Shown here: positions 1-9,735 of the stretch, piece by piece | Layout of the letters: the number at the start of each line of letters is the position of its first letter | Position numbering within the stretch: position 1 is the first letter of the stretch | Source: JAEDES01 sp964616405 | Lineage (GTDB): Bacteria; Bacillota_I; Bacilli_A; RF39; UBA660 | Direction: 5' to 3' | NCBI GenBank assembly: GCA_964616405.1 | Contig: CAZTRE010000016.1 | Location: 1 to 29,390 of the forward strand | Length of the DNA stretch: 29,390 nucleotides | The notes under the pieces: model-generated | Told to the model about the DNA's origin: nothing | What the model saw: the letters and a program-made list of their open reading frames with translations, nothing else | Database searches by the model: none | Program-made: the position numbers and the translations under genes

Positions 1-81
1 TCAAGAGGCTGAAGAGGCGCCCCTGCTAAGGGTGTAGGTCGGGCAACTGGCGCGAAGGTTCAAATCCTTTCTACTCCGCCA
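1..81 (+). tRNA. tRNA-Ser(GCU), 5' truncated by the window edge
   Basis: This is the 3' part of a class II tRNA. A 7-base anticodon loop CTGCTAA with anticodon GCT is closed by a 5-bp stem (CGCCC with GGGTG, one G-T pair). A long variable arm follows, then a T arm with TTCAAAT in its loop, the 3' acceptor strand CTACTCC, discriminator G and an encoded CCA ending at 81. The long variable arm and the GCU anticodon identify tRNA-Ser reading AGC/AGU. The 5' acceptor strand and part of the D arm lie before the window. Confidence 0.93.
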
Positions 82-92
82 TTTTATAAATT

Positions 93-115
93 AACTTGCT
101 TAGGCAAGTTTTTTT
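93..115 (+). terminator. Rho-independent terminator of the tRNA-Ser unit
   Basis: A 7-bp stem AACTTGC/GCAAGTT with a 4-base loop is followed directly by a T run. It lies 11 bases after the tRNA CCA end. Confidence 0.85.
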
Positions 116-159
116 GTGCCTTTTTGGGAAGTGTTTTAGTAGTAGGAAATACTATTTTA

Positions 160-168
160 TGGTATACT
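160..168 (+). promoter_or_regulatory. Extended -10 promoter of the giant glucan synthase gene
   Basis: TGGTATACT is an extended -10 (TG, one base, TATACT). No good -35 is seen 17 bases upstream. It lies about 20 bases before the start codon, and AGGAGA (175-180) is the ribosome binding site. Confidence 0.55.
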
Positions 169-187
169 TATTTTAGGAGAGTGAGTC

Positions 188-3100
188 ATGAACAAGATAA
201 TAAAAAGATTTTTAAAAAACTTTGATGATATAAATGAATATTATAATTATTTAGTAGATAGAACGAAGAAAAAAGAATATGTAGGAATTACAAACGAATG
301 GTTGATTGATAACTTTTATCTAGTAGTAGAACATAAAGCAAATGTTGTTCATGATAAAAAAGATATATCTTTGCGGATGAGAGATATAGAAACAATATAT
401 AATTGTTTGAAAAGTATTGTACTTGAAAATAATTATAATATTAGCTTCGAAATTTTAACAAATTCTCTTAAGACTTATCAAAAACATCATAAAATATATT
501 TTTCTTATAAAGATATTTCAAGTATTAAAGAGATATTACTTTTTATATATATAGAAAGACTTAATGCTTTATGTAAGGAAGAACAAGCTAAATTAATTGA
601 TAAAGAAACAATTTCTAATATAATTAAAAATTGTGATGATAAAGATATTGAATTAAAGGATTTATTAAAAGATGGAATTTCTATTCCAAAAAGGCGTTAT
701 TATATATTTGAACTTAATGATCAATTGAGAAGTTTAGGTGCAAAAAATAGTCGTTTATTTAAAGAATTAAATGAGTTGCTTGAGGAAAAACAAATTAGTT
801 TGAAGGAATTAATTAATGATGAATACGAAAGAAAAGTTGAAAATGATATTTTAATTGCAAATATTTTTGGAGATTTGAAAGAATTCTTTGAATTTAGTAA
901 TGAGGATCTATTTAAAAGGGTTTCAAAGACTGAAAGAATGCTGTTGGAAGATGAAATTTATGCAAAAATGACAGTGGAGTCTAAAGCTATTTATAGAGAT
1001 AAATTGTTGAAAATAGCAAAGAGAAAAAAGAAAAGTGAAGTTGAATGTTTAAAAGAGTTATTTGAACAAACAGATCGTGAAGATTACCATATTGGTTTTA
1101 AATTATTTAAAAATCAAAGTAAAACTATAAATTTTTTCTTGTATGTTACGACAATAATTTTTGTAACTGTAATAGCAAGTTTATGGTTATCTAAATTTTT
1201 TATTAGTGTTAGGTGGTTGGGATTTTTAATTTTACTTATTCCAGTAAGTCAATTATTTGTTCAACTTTTTAATCATTTCTTAACTAGAGTGGTTAAACCA
1301 CAGGTTTTACCAAAGCTTGATTATTCTAAAGGAATTCCAGATGAGTCTAAGACTATGGTAGTTATTCCGACTATTATCTGTAATGAAGCTAAAGTTAAAG
1401 AAATGTTTGATGTTTTAGAAACATTTTATATTATAAATAAGACAAACAATTTGTATTTTACGTTACTTGGAGATGCGAAAGCTTCTAATGAAGAGGTAAT
1501 GCCATTTGATGAGGATGTTTCAAAATACGGGGTTGAATATGCTAAGAAGTTAAATAAAAAGTATGGAAAAGAATTATTTTATTTTATTTATCGTAAGAGA
1601 CATTGGAATGAAAAAGAGGGGCGATTCTTAGGATATGAAAGAAAGCGTGGGGCGTTAATCCAATTTAATAGGATTTTACTTGGTAAAATTGATGATAAAT
1701 ATAATAAAGATTATTTTAATGTTAACACGCTATACAATAAAGATTTAAAAATAAAATATGTTATTACGTTAGATGCTGATACAAAATTAGTACTTAATTC
1801 GGCATTAAACTTAGTGGGATGTATGGCACATCCATTGAATAAGCCTATATTAAATAAGGAAGGTACTAAAGTTATTAAAGGATACGCTTTAATGCAACCA
1901 AGAGTTAGTGTTGATATAGAAGCAACTAATAAGAGCTTATATAGTCAAATATTTGCGGGAATAGGTGGATTTGATACATATAGCGCAATTGTTCCTAATG
2001 TATATCAGGATTTTCTTTCTGAGGGAAGTTTTATTGGAAAGGGTATTTATGATGTAGATGTATTTGATAAAGTTTTAAATAATACCTTCCCAGATAATTT
2101 GATATTATCTCATGATTTATTAGAAGGAAATTATTTAAGATGTGGGTATGTATCTGATATTGAGTTAATTGATGATTTTCCATCTAAGTTTTTGGCAGAC
2201 ACTTCTAGGCAACATAGATGGGCTAGGGGAGATGTGCAAATTATTTTTTGGCTTTTAAATAAGGTTAAAAATAATAAAGGAGAAAAAGTTAAGAATCCTA
2301 TTAATGCATTAGGTAAATGGAAGATTTTTGATAATATTGTGCGGATGTTTTTATATCCAATGTTGCTTATTGTATTATTATGTGCGGTATTATTTGATGA
2401 TGTGTCTTCTATTATTTGGATAGGATTTGTGTTATTAGAAATTGCCATTCCAATTATTTTGTTTTTACGTAGTGTAATGCATCGAAAGTGCAAGGAAAAA
2501 ACAACTATTTATTATAAAAATTTATTCTTTGGTGGAAAAAGTTTAGTACTGAGATCTTATATTGTTTTAGCGACACTTCCATTTTATTCAATGCTTTATA
2601 TGGATGCATTTTTTAGAACCTTATATAGATTATTTATAAGTCATAAAAACTTACTTAATTGGGTTACTGCAGAGGAAGCAGAAAAGTTAGTTGGCGATGA
2701 TTTTAAAAATTATGTTAGAAAATTTGTGCCAAATATTGTTGCGTCAATATTACTAATTTTAATTACTATTTTTACAGGTAATTATAGTGCTTTAGTGTTG
2801 GCAGTGATATTTTTATCGGCACCAGTAGTTGTTTATATGGTTAGTAGAGAAATTGATCATAATAGAGTTGAACTAAAAGATAAAAAGATAGATGAAATCG
2901 GAGAACTTGCTAAAAAGACTTGGATGTATTTTAAGGATAATTTAAAAGAAGAATATCATTATTTAATTCCGGATAATTATCAAGAAAACAGAGAGCAAAA
3001 GATAGATTTTAGAACTTCTCCAACGGCAATTGGTTTTTCGATGGTTAGTGTTGTGGGAGCTTATGAATTAGAATTTATTGAAAAAGAAGAGGCAATTAAA

Positions 3101-6100
3101 TTATTAACCGGGATAATCGAAAGTGTTAACTCTCTTGAAAAATGGTATGGTCATTTATATAATTGGTATGATATTAACACTAAGAAGGTAATGCATCCTG
3201 GATTTGTCTCAACAGTAGATTCTGGTAACTTTGTATCCAGTTTGATTGTTGCGAGAGAATTTTTAGCTAAGCAAGGTGAAGAAAAGTTAGTACATACTTG
3301 TGATAAGCTTATTAAAAATACAAACTTTAAAAAATTATATACAAAGAAAGATGTATTTAGCATTGGGTATGATTCGGCAGAGTCTAGATTGTCTATTTAT
3401 AACTATAATAAGTTTGCGAGTGAGGCTCGTTTAACAAGTTACTTAGCTATTTGTTTAGGAGATGTTCCAAGTAAACATTGGTTCTGTTTGGATAAATCGC
3501 TTACAACTTATAAGGGACGTAAGGGATTGATATCTTGGTCAGGGACTTCATTTGAGTATTATATGCCACTTTTATTTATGAAGAATTATCCAAATACTTT
3601 AGTAGATGAAAGTTATCAATTTGCTCATTTTTGTCAAAAGGATTATATAGAAAGCGTTTCTCATAAGTTACCTTGGGGTATTAGTGAGTCAGCATATAAT
3701 GAACTAGATAATTCCTTAAATTATAAGTATAAAGCCTTTTCAACACCATATTTAAAGGCAAAGGAAGATAAAGAAAATAGAATTGTCTTAGCTCCTTATG
3801 CATCACTTATGGCAATGGAATTATTTCCAGAGGATGTATATGAAAATATGAATAAATTTAAGGAACTAGATATGGTTGGGAAATACGGAATGTATGAATC
3901 ATACGATTATGATAATAAAGGCATTGTTCAAGCATACTTTGCTCATCATCAGGGGATGAGTTTAGCCGGAATGGTTAATTATTTGAAACCTGATGCCATC
4001 AAGAACTATTTCCATGAAAATGTTAATATTAAAACATTTGAGGTGTTATTAAAAGAAAAAGTTCAGGTTAAAACGAGTATTGATCTTAAAATGGCTAAAT
4101 ATAAGAAATATGATTATGAAAAAGAACGTATTGAAAATGATATTAGGTACTTTGATTATCTTTCATATATGCCTGAAGTATCAGTTTTATCTAATAAAAA
4201 ATATATATTGCTTATGAATGATCGAGGTAATAGTTTTTCAAGATATAGAACATTACAATTAAATAGATATCGTAAGATTACAGAACAAGATTATGGTATA
4301 TTTATGTTTATTAAAGACTTAGATACTAATTATGTATGGAGTAATACTTATGCACCTGTTAATAAGAATCCAGATAAATATGAAGTGGTATTTGCATCGG
4401 ATCGAATTAAATATTATAGAACCGATGGAGATATTTCTACAAAGACAGAAATTATTGTGACAAAGGATCATCATGCTGAAATTAGAAAAGTAACATTTAA
4501 GAATGAGAGTGAGAAAGTTAAAAGGTTACAATTAACTACTTATACGGAACCTATTTTAGCAGAAAATATGGCTGATGTTTCACATAGGGTGTTTAATAAT
4601 ATGTTTATTCGTTCGGCATATGATCAAAAGACTAATTCTTTGATTGTGAGAAGAAAGAGTAGAGGAGAGTCAAATATCAGTAGTTATATGATTAATCGAC
4701 TAATAATTGAGAACCCTCAAGAAGAATTTAGTTATGAAACTGAAAGATGTAATTTTATTGGAAGAAATAAAATTATTGGCGAAGCCAAAGCTCTTAATGA
4801 AGAATTAAGTAATTATGCAGGAGATAATTTAGATCCAGTAATGAGTCTTAGAAATAGTATTGAAATTGCTCCTAATAGTAGTGAAACAGTTTACTTATTA
4901 GTGGGATTTGGACGTAGTAGAGAACAAATTCAAGATATTGTAAAATCTTATAGTACGAAAAGTCAAATAAGTAAGGCTTTTAAACTTGCTACATTAATGA
5001 ATGTTATGAATACTAAAAATTTAAATATTACTGGTGAAGATATGAGAATGTATAACATTATGTTGAATTACTTATATCAAACAACAAAAATATCAGTTAC
5101 TGAAGAGCGGATGGATTATTTAAGAAAGAATGCTTTAGGACAATCAGGATTATGGAAGTTTGGTATTAGTGGAGATAGACCAATAATTTCCGTGGAAATT
5201 TCGGATATTAGTGATATGGGATTTGTACTAAATATTTTAAAAGCTTTTGAATATTATAAAAATAATTCTATATTTGTGGATATTTTAATTATTAATAGTG
5301 AATCTAGTCAATATGCTAAGATTATTAAAAAAGAGATTGATGAAGAAATTTATCGAATGTATACATTAAATAGTTTCTATCATACACCAGGATCAGTTAC
5401 CGTAATTGATGGAAGTGATATTTCAAGAGAAGAGAGAAGTCTTTTGAATATTGTGCCAAGACTTAAATTTTCTATCAATAATCATATAACATTAAAAGAT
5501 GCTATTTCAGAGTTACAGAAAAAAAATAAAATTAATGATTTTAGGTGTGCACCTATTGAAATTCCATTAATAGTGGAAAATACTGAAAAACTTAAATTTG
5601 ATAATGGTTTTGGTGGCTTTAGAAATAATGGATGTGAGTATGTTATTTATAATAGAGATACGCCTGCTCCTTGGGCAAATGTTATTGCGAATAAAAGATT
5701 CGGTACAATTGTGACAAATAATGGATGTGGATTTACTTACGCATATAATTCGGGAGAATTTAAAATTACTTCGTGGACTAATGAAATGGTTGTTAATGAC
5801 AAATCTGAGGGATTTAAGTTTAATGGTAAGGTCTTTGATCCGAGTAAATGTATTCATGGTTTTGGATATAGTATCTTAGAAAATGAGACGGAGGATTTAA
5901 AGAAAGAAATTACAGAGTTTGTTGCCTTAGATGATACAGTTAAAATTTATTTAGTTAAGTTAACTAATAAATTAAGGAAAAAAAATAAAGTTAATACAAC
6001 ATTCTTTATTAATCCTACTTTTGGTAATTTTGAAGAGAAAACGGCTCGTCATATTTTAAGTGAATTTATTAGTAAAGATAATTATGTTAAAATGCGTAAT

Positions 6101-7840
6101 GTTTATAGTATTAATTTTAGTGATGTTAACGTGTTTATGTCAGCATCAGAAAAGATTACGTCTGCTATATGTGATAAGATTTTAACGAAGAGTTATGATG
6201 TGGATGTTGAACTTGCTTCTTTAGAAGAGAAGGCTATGGCATTTGTACTTGGAAGTGGTATGAGTGATGAAGAAAACTTAGAGTTAATAAAGAAATATAC
6301 AAATGTAGATACGGCTAATAAAGAATTACGTAAGGTTAAGAATGAATGGCGGAAGACACTTGGAACTGTTGAAGTTAAAACAGAGGATAAGAGTTTTGAT
6401 TATATGATTAATGGTTGGTATTTATATCAAACATTGTCCTCAAGAATTCTGGCTAAGGCAGGATTTTATCAGGTTAGTGGAGCCTTTGGATATCGCGACC
6501 AACTACAAGATTCAATGAATATTGCGATGATTAAGCCTGATGTTACAAGAACACAAATATTAATCAATGCTGCTCATCAATTCCCAGAAGGTGATGTTCT
6601 TCATTGGTGGCATGAAAAAAATAAATTTGGATTACGTAGTCGCTATAAAGATGATTATATTTGGTTAGTATATGCGACAATTTATTATGTAAAAGTTACT
6701 GGAGATACTTCAATTTTAGAGGAAAAGGTTCCTTATTTGATAGGTGACAAATTAAGTGATTATGAACATGAAAAGGGCATAACATTTAATTATACCGAGG
6801 ACAAAGAAACATTAGTTGAACACTTAATTAAGTCTTTACAATTATCAATGCAGTTACTTGGAAAACATAAACTTCCACTGATGGGTGGAGGAGACTGGAA
6901 TGACGGAATGAATAATGTTGGTATTAAAGGTAAAGGAGAAAGTGTTTGGTTAGGATTTTTCTTATATCTAGTTATTGATGACTTTGTTAAGATGATGAAA
7001 AAATATAATAAGGAATTTGAAACGGGAGAATATACAACATTTAATGAAAAACTAAAAGAAGCTTTAAATAAAACGGCTTGGGATGGGGAATACTACTTAA
7101 GAGCATATTTTGATAATGGAGATAAGTTAGGAAGTCATGAAAATAGCGAATGTAAGATTGATTTAATTTCCCAGAGTTTTTCAATACTAAGTGGTGTGGC
7201 GTCAAAGGATAGAGCTAAAAAGGTGATTGAGTCGGTTGAAGAGTACTTGGTTGATGATAAGAGTAAGATTGTAAAATTATTAACGCCACCATTTGAAAAG
7301 TCTTTAAATAATCCAGGTTATATTATGAATTATCCTAAAGGAATTCGTGAAAATGGAGGACAATATACCCATTCAGTTGCTTGGTATTTGATGGCATTAA
7401 TTAAGTTAGGATATAGTGATCAATCATATCGTTATTATCAAATGATTAATCCAATTAATCGAAGTATTACTAGTGCGGAAGTTGATTCATATAAAGTGGA
7501 ACCATATGTAATTGCGGCAGATATTTATTCGGCAAAAAATCATCCTGGTATGGGTGGATGGACTTGGTATACAGGTTCGGCTGGATGGTTCTATAGAGTT
7601 GGTATTACAGAAATCATAGGATTAAAAAAACAAGGAAATTTATTAAAGATTAAACCATCAATGCCAAGGGACTGGGAAAGGTTTCAAGTTACATATCATT
7701 ACATGGATACTGTTTATAATATTGATGTGATTAAGTCTATAAAAGAGGAAATTAAAGTTGATGGAAAATGCAACGAAGGTAATTCATTAAAACTAGTTAA
7801 TGATGGAGAAAAACATGATGTAATTGTTTATGTAAGATAG
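188..7840 (+). CDS. Cyclic beta-1,2-glucan synthase-like protein (GT84-GH189-GH94 architecture, NdvB/Cgs type)
   Basis: A 2550-aa membrane protein, close in size to rhizobial NdvB. After about 310 helical residues come hydrophobic segments (about 315-365) and a family-2-like glycosyltransferase domain with D529-A-D531, the acceptor motif SHDLLEG and RQHRWARG near 675. More membrane segments follow at about 715-900. The middle part (about 940-1320) has glucoamylase-like motifs (DSGNFVSS, WSGTSFEYYMP, PWGISESAYN, HHQGMS) typical of the domain now called GH189, which cyclises the glucan. The C-terminal part is GH94-like: FGYRDQLQDSM, GGGDWNDGMN (D2236, D2239) and GWTWYTGSAGWFYR near 2456. In known family members UDP-glucose is polymerised at the membrane and the chain is then trimmed and cyclised. 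Enzyme activity and linkage here are inferred from architecture. The gene stands alone between two terminators, with no NdvA-type exporter in view. Confidence 0.88.
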   Translation: MNKIIKRFLKNFDDINEYYNYLVDRTKKKEYVGITNEWLIDNFYLVVEHKANVVHDKKDISLRMRDIETIYNCLKSIVLENNYNISFEILTNSLKTYQKHHKIYFSYKDISSIKEILLFIYIERLNALCKEEQAKLIDKETISNIIKNCDDKDIELKDLLKDGISIPKRRYYIFELNDQLRSLGAKNSRLFKELNELLEEKQISLKELINDEYERKVENDILIANIFGDLKEFFEFSNEDLFKRVSKTERMLLEDEIYAKMTVESKAIYRDKLLKIAKRKKKSEVECLKELFEQTDREDYHIGFKLFKNQSKTINFFLYVTTIIFVTVIASLWLSKFFISVRWLGFLILLIPVSQLFVQLFNHFLTRVVKPQVLPKLDYSKGIPDESKTMVVIPTIICNEAKVKEMFDVLETFYIINKTNNLYFTLLGDAKASNEEVMPFDEDVSKYGVEYAKKLNKKYGKELFYFIYRKRHWNEKEGRFLGYERKRGALIQFNRILLGKIDDKYNKDYFNVNTLYNKDLKIKYVITLDADTKLVLNSALNLVGCMAHPLNKPILNKEGTKVIKGYALMQPRVSVDIEATNKSLYSQIFAGIGGFDTYSAIVPNVYQDFLSEGSFIGKGIYDVDVFDKVLNNTFPDNLILSHDLLEGNYLRCGYVSDIELIDDFPSKFLADTSRQHRWARGDVQIIFWLLNKVKNNKGEKVKNPINALGKWKIFDNIVRMFLYPMLLIVLLCAVLFDDVSSIIWIGFVLLEIAIPIILFLRSVMHRKCKEKTTIYYKNLFFGGKSLVLRSYIVLATLPFYSMLYMDAFFRTLYRLFISHKNLLNWVTAEEAEKLVGDDFKNYVRKFVPNIVASILLILITIFTGNYSALVLAVIFLSAPVVVYMVSREIDHNRVELKDKKIDEIGELAKKTWMYFKDNLKEEYHYLIPDNYQENREQKIDFRTSPTAIGFSMVSVVGAYELEFIEKEEAIKLLTGIIESVNSLEKWYGHLYNWYDINTKKVMHPGFVSTVDSGNFVSSLIVAREFLAKQGEEKLVHTCDKLIKNTNFKKLYTKKDVFSIGYDSAESRLSIYNYNKFASEARLTSYLAICLGDVPSKHWFCLDKSLTTYKGRKGLISWSGTSFEYYMPLLFMKNYPNTLVDESYQFAHFCQKDYIESVSHKLPWGISESAYNELDNSLNYKYKAFSTPYLKAKEDKENRIVLAPYASLMAMELFPEDVYENMNKFKELDMVGKYGMYESYDYDNKGIVQAYFAHHQGMSLAGMVNYLKPDAIKNYFHENVNIKTFEVLLKEKVQVKTSIDLKMAKYKKYDYEKERIENDIRYFDYLSYMPEVSVLSNKKYILLMNDRGNSFSRYRTLQLNRYRKITEQDYGIFMFIKDLDTNYVWSNTYAPVNKNPDKYEVVFASDRIKYYRTDGDISTKTEIIVTKDHHAEIRKVTFKNESEKVKRLQLTTYTEPILAENMADVSHRVFNNMFIRSAYDQKTNSLIVRRKSRGESNISSYMINRLIIENPQEEFSYETERCNFIGRNKIIGEAKALNEELSNYAGDNLDPVMSLRNSIEIAPNSSETVYLLVGFGRSREQIQDIVKSYSTKSQISKAFKLATLMNVMNTKNLNITGEDMRMYNIMLNYLYQTTKISVTEERMDYLRKNALGQSGLWKFGISGDRPIISVEISDISDMGFVLNILKAFEYYKNNSIFVDILIINSESSQYAKIIKKEIDEEIYRMYTLNSFYHTPGSVTVIDGSDISREERSLLNIVPRLKFSINNHITLKDAISELQKKNKINDFRCAPIEIPLIVENTEKLKFDNGFGGFRNNGCEYVIYNRDTPAPWANVIANKRFGTIVTNNGCGFTYAYNSGEFKITSWTNEMVVNDKSEGFKFNGKVFDPSKCIHGFGYSILENETEDLKKEITEFVALDDTVKIYLVKLTNKLRKKNKVNTTFFINPTFGNFEEKTARHILSEFISKDNYVKMRNVYSINFSDVNVFMSASEKITSAICDKILTKSYDVDVELASLEEKAMAFVLGSGMSDEENLELIKKYTNVDTANKELRKVKNEWRKTLGTVEVKTEDKSFDYMINGWYLYQTLSSRILAKAGFYQVSGAFGYRDQLQDSMNIAMIKPDVTRTQILINAAHQFPEGDVLHWWHEKNKFGLRSRYKDDYIWLVYATIYYVKVTGDTSILEEKVPYLIGDKLSDYEHEKGITFNYTEDKETLVEHLIKSLQLSMQLLGKHKLPLMGGGDWNDGMNNVGIKGKGESVWLGFFLYLVIDDFVKMMKKYNKEFETGEYTTFNEKLKEALNKTAWDGEYYLRAYFDNGDKLGSHENSECKIDLISQSFSILSGVASKDRAKKVIESVEEYLVDDKSKIVKLLTPPFEKSLNNPGYIMNYPKGIRENGGQYTHSVAWYLMALIKLGYSDQSYRYYQMINPINRSITSAEVDSYKVEPYVIAADIYSAKNHPGMGGWTWYTGSAGWFYRVGITEIIGLKKQGNLLKIKPSMPRDWERFQVTYHYMDTVYNIDVIKSIKEEIKVDGKCNEGNSLKLVNDGEKHDVIVYVR

Positions 7841-7862
7841 GAAAATTTTTCCTATCTTTTTT
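7835..7862 (+). terminator. Terminator of the glucan synthase gene
   Basis: The inverted repeat GATAGGAAAA/TTTTCCTATC followed by a run of six Ts. The left arm overlaps the last codon and the TAG stop. Confidence 0.85.
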
Positions 7863-7910
7863 GTATAAGAACGTATGCTTTGGACCAAAATATTAGTGAG
7901 GAGGAATTTT

Positions 7911-8138
7911 ATGAATTATGAAAGTGTACCAACTAATATTTTAACTGGTAAAGATTTAGATTATTTAAGTGATATGTTTGAATGGAATTATATCGCATTA
8001 AAAGAAAGTGATGCTGCCTGTGATATGGTTGAAGATGAGGAGATTGTAGGGGTTCTTGATAGAGCATGTAGTTTATTTGATGATAATTTGAATAGTGTTT
8101 TAAATATTCTTGAAAGTAGAGGTGGTACAAGTGAATAA
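7911..8138 (+). CDS. Small acidic helical protein paired with CotF-like coat protein
   Basis: A 75-aa protein. The start at 7911 is chosen because GAGGAGG lies just upstream; an ATG 36 bases earlier lacks such a site. It has the helical pattern TGKDLDYLSDMFEWNYIALK and an acidic C-terminal half. The KDLxYLxDMxxWN pattern resembles short proteins found beside CotF-like genes in Firmicutes, but I do not know an established function. Its stop overlaps the next gene's GTG start by 8 bases, which suggests translational coupling and a shared role with the CotF-like protein. Confidence 0.75.
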   Translation: MNYESVPTNILTGKDLDYLSDMFEWNYIALKESDAACDMVEDEEIVGVLDRACSLFDDNLNSVLNILESRGGTSE

Positions 8139-8445
8139 TCAAATATCAAATACTAAGGTTGAAGTAAGTAAAGGGATTAGTTTAAATGAAAAAGACTATA
8201 TTACTTGTCTTAATTCGACACTTAAAAATATGACTAAGAATTATGCAGTTGCGATGACAGAGGCAAGTAATGAAAGTTTATATGAAATATATCGTGATAT
8301 TTTTGAAAGAATTAGTACATTACAAAGAGAAGTATATGAAATCATGTTTAGAAAAGGTTGGTATGTATTAGAAAAGAGTGAGGTTAATAAAATTAATACT
8401 AAATACCAAACTTTACAACAAGAATATAGCGATTTAAATGCATAG
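8131..8445 (+). CDS. CotF-family spore coat-like protein
   Basis: A 104-aa protein starting at GTG 8131, with AGAGGTGG upstream. A longer TTG start at 8110 has no ribosome site. The segment SLYEIYRDIFERISTLQREVYEIMFRKGWYVLEK (residues about 51-84) fits the Coat F family: a ferritin-like helical bundle with a closing K/R-GW-Y motif. In spore formers these proteins are part of the coat; in non-spore-formers relatives persist with unclear roles. It overlaps the upstream small gene by 8 bases. Family call is good, cellular role is inferred. Confidence 0.78.
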   Translation: MNNQISNTKVEVSKGISLNEKDYITCLNSTLKNMTKNYAVAMTEASNESLYEIYRDIFERISTLQREVYEIMFRKGWYVLEKSEVNKINTKYQTLQQEYSDLNA

Positions 8446-8506
8446 TTATGCATATCATATTAATGAATAGGAGCAGATAATGCTTCTTTTCTTTATGGCA
8501 GAATAA

Positions 8507-8515
8507 TGTTATAAT
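8507..8515 (+). promoter_or_regulatory. Extended -10 promoter of pgi
   Basis: TGTTATAAT gives a perfect TATAAT preceded by TGn. The -35 position has only a T-rich stretch. GGAGGTG follows before ATG 8540. Confidence 0.7.
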
Positions 8516-8539
8516 TATAAATATAATTGGAGGTGCCTT

Positions 8540-9733
8540 ATGTTAAAATTTGATTTTAAAACAATGTGTAGTAAATTTATTGATCATGGAGAGTACGATG
8601 AATTAGTAAAGAAAAAAGATGAAATATATAAAAAATTTAATCAAGAATATATGACAGGATGGACTAAGAGGATTAGTACAGAAGAAATAAGTAGAATTAA
8701 AAAAGTAGCTAATGATGTCAGAAGTCATTCTAAATGTTTAGTTGTTATTGGAATTGGGGGATCTTTTTTAGGAAGTTATGCAGTTAGAGAGATGTTAGGT
8801 AAATACTTTAAGAAAGATGATATGGAAGTAATTTATGCGGGAACTACTTTATCTAGTAAATATATGAAGGAATTATTGGAATATTTAAAAGATATTGATT
8901 TTTCAGTTAATGTTATTAGTAAAAGTGGAACAACAATGGAGACAACTATTACTTATAAAATGATTAAAGAATTAATGGAAAGTAAGTATGATAAAGAAGA
9001 GTTACGTAAGAGAATTATTGTAACTACTGATAAAGTTAAAGGAAGTCTTAGGAAAGAAGTAAATGAATGTGGATATTCTTCATTTGAAATACCCGATGAT
9101 ATTGGGGGAAGATATTCTATCATGACTGCTGCACATTTATTTCCACTGGCTTTTTCAATCGATTTAGATAAATTTGTTGAAGGTTATTATGAAGGAGAAA
9201 AGTATAAAGAGGAAGCTTTTAATTATGCTGTTAGTAGAGTATGTTTAAAGAATGTCGGAAAAGTTGTAGAAAATTTCGTGACTTATGAAGCTAACATGTA
9301 TTATTTTACGGAATGGTTAAAGCAATTATATGGAGAAAGTGAAGGGAAAGAAGGAACAGGAATTTTTCCGGTTTCAACAGTTCATACAAGGGATTTACAT
9401 TCGTTAGGACAGTTTGTTCAAGAAGGTAATAAAATTATGTTTGAAACTTTTATTAAAGTTATTAAGTCAGATGATTGTATGTATAATGGCAAAAGTCTCC
9501 ATTCTATTAATAATGTAGTGCTTGATTCGGTTCGTAATGCTCATCTAAGAGGAGATGTTCCGTCAATATTAGTGGAAATTGATCAGGTGAGCGAAGCAAA
9601 CATTGGAACTTTGATGTATTTCTTTATGTTAGGGGCTACGTTTAGTGGATATTTATTTGGTATAAATCCATTCGATCAGCCGGGGGTTGAAGTTTATAAG
9701 AGTGAAGTTAGGGAGAATTTAGGAGTTTTATAG
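8540..9733 (+). CDS. pgi: Glucose-6-phosphate isomerase
   Basis: A 397-aa enzyme interconverting glucose 6-phosphate and fructose 6-phosphate in glycolysis. The sequence shows the phosphosugar-binding segments GIGGSFLGSYAVRE (about 72-85) and SKSGTTMETT, the family signature IGGRYSIMTAAHLFP (about 188-202), GESEGKEGTGIFPVS and the C-terminal PFDQPGVEVYK. The order and wording of these motifs match the Firmicute form, which is usually about 420-450 aa, so this copy is somewhat short, mainly through compact linkers and a trimmed C-terminus. It is first in an operon with the PAP2 and HAD genes, with only two bases to the next start codon. Confidence 0.95.
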   Translation: MLKFDFKTMCSKFIDHGEYDELVKKKDEIYKKFNQEYMTGWTKRISTEEISRIKKVANDVRSHSKCLVVIGIGGSFLGSYAVREMLGKYFKKDDMEVIYAGTTLSSKYMKELLEYLKDIDFSVNVISKSGTTMETTITYKMIKELMESKYDKEELRKRIIVTTDKVKGSLRKEVNECGYSSFEIPDDIGGRYSIMTAAHLFPLAFSIDLDKFVEGYYEGEKYKEEAFNYAVSRVCLKNVGKVVENFVTYEANMYYFTEWLKQLYGESEGKEGTGIFPVSTVHTRDLHSLGQFVQEGNKIMFETFIKVIKSDDCMYNGKSLHSINNVVLDSVRNAHLRGDVPSILVEIDQVSEANIGTLMYFFMLGATFSGYLFGINPFDQPGVEVYKSEVRENLGVL

Positions 9734-9735
9734 TT

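Noticed and set aside
1..187. tRNA-Ser as an integration site for a mobile element carrying the giant gene
   Set aside because: No integrase, no repeat of the tRNA 3' end and no mobile-element genes are seen in the window.
5567..5857. Reverse-strand open frames inside the giant glucan synthase gene and other large genes
   Set aside because: Chance frames in AT-rich coding DNA; the forward frame shows clear family motifs and the reverse ones show none.
8110..8130. TTG start giving a longer CotF-like protein
   Set aside because: No ribosome site lies before 8110, while the GTG at 8131 has AGAGGTGG and fits a coupled overlap.
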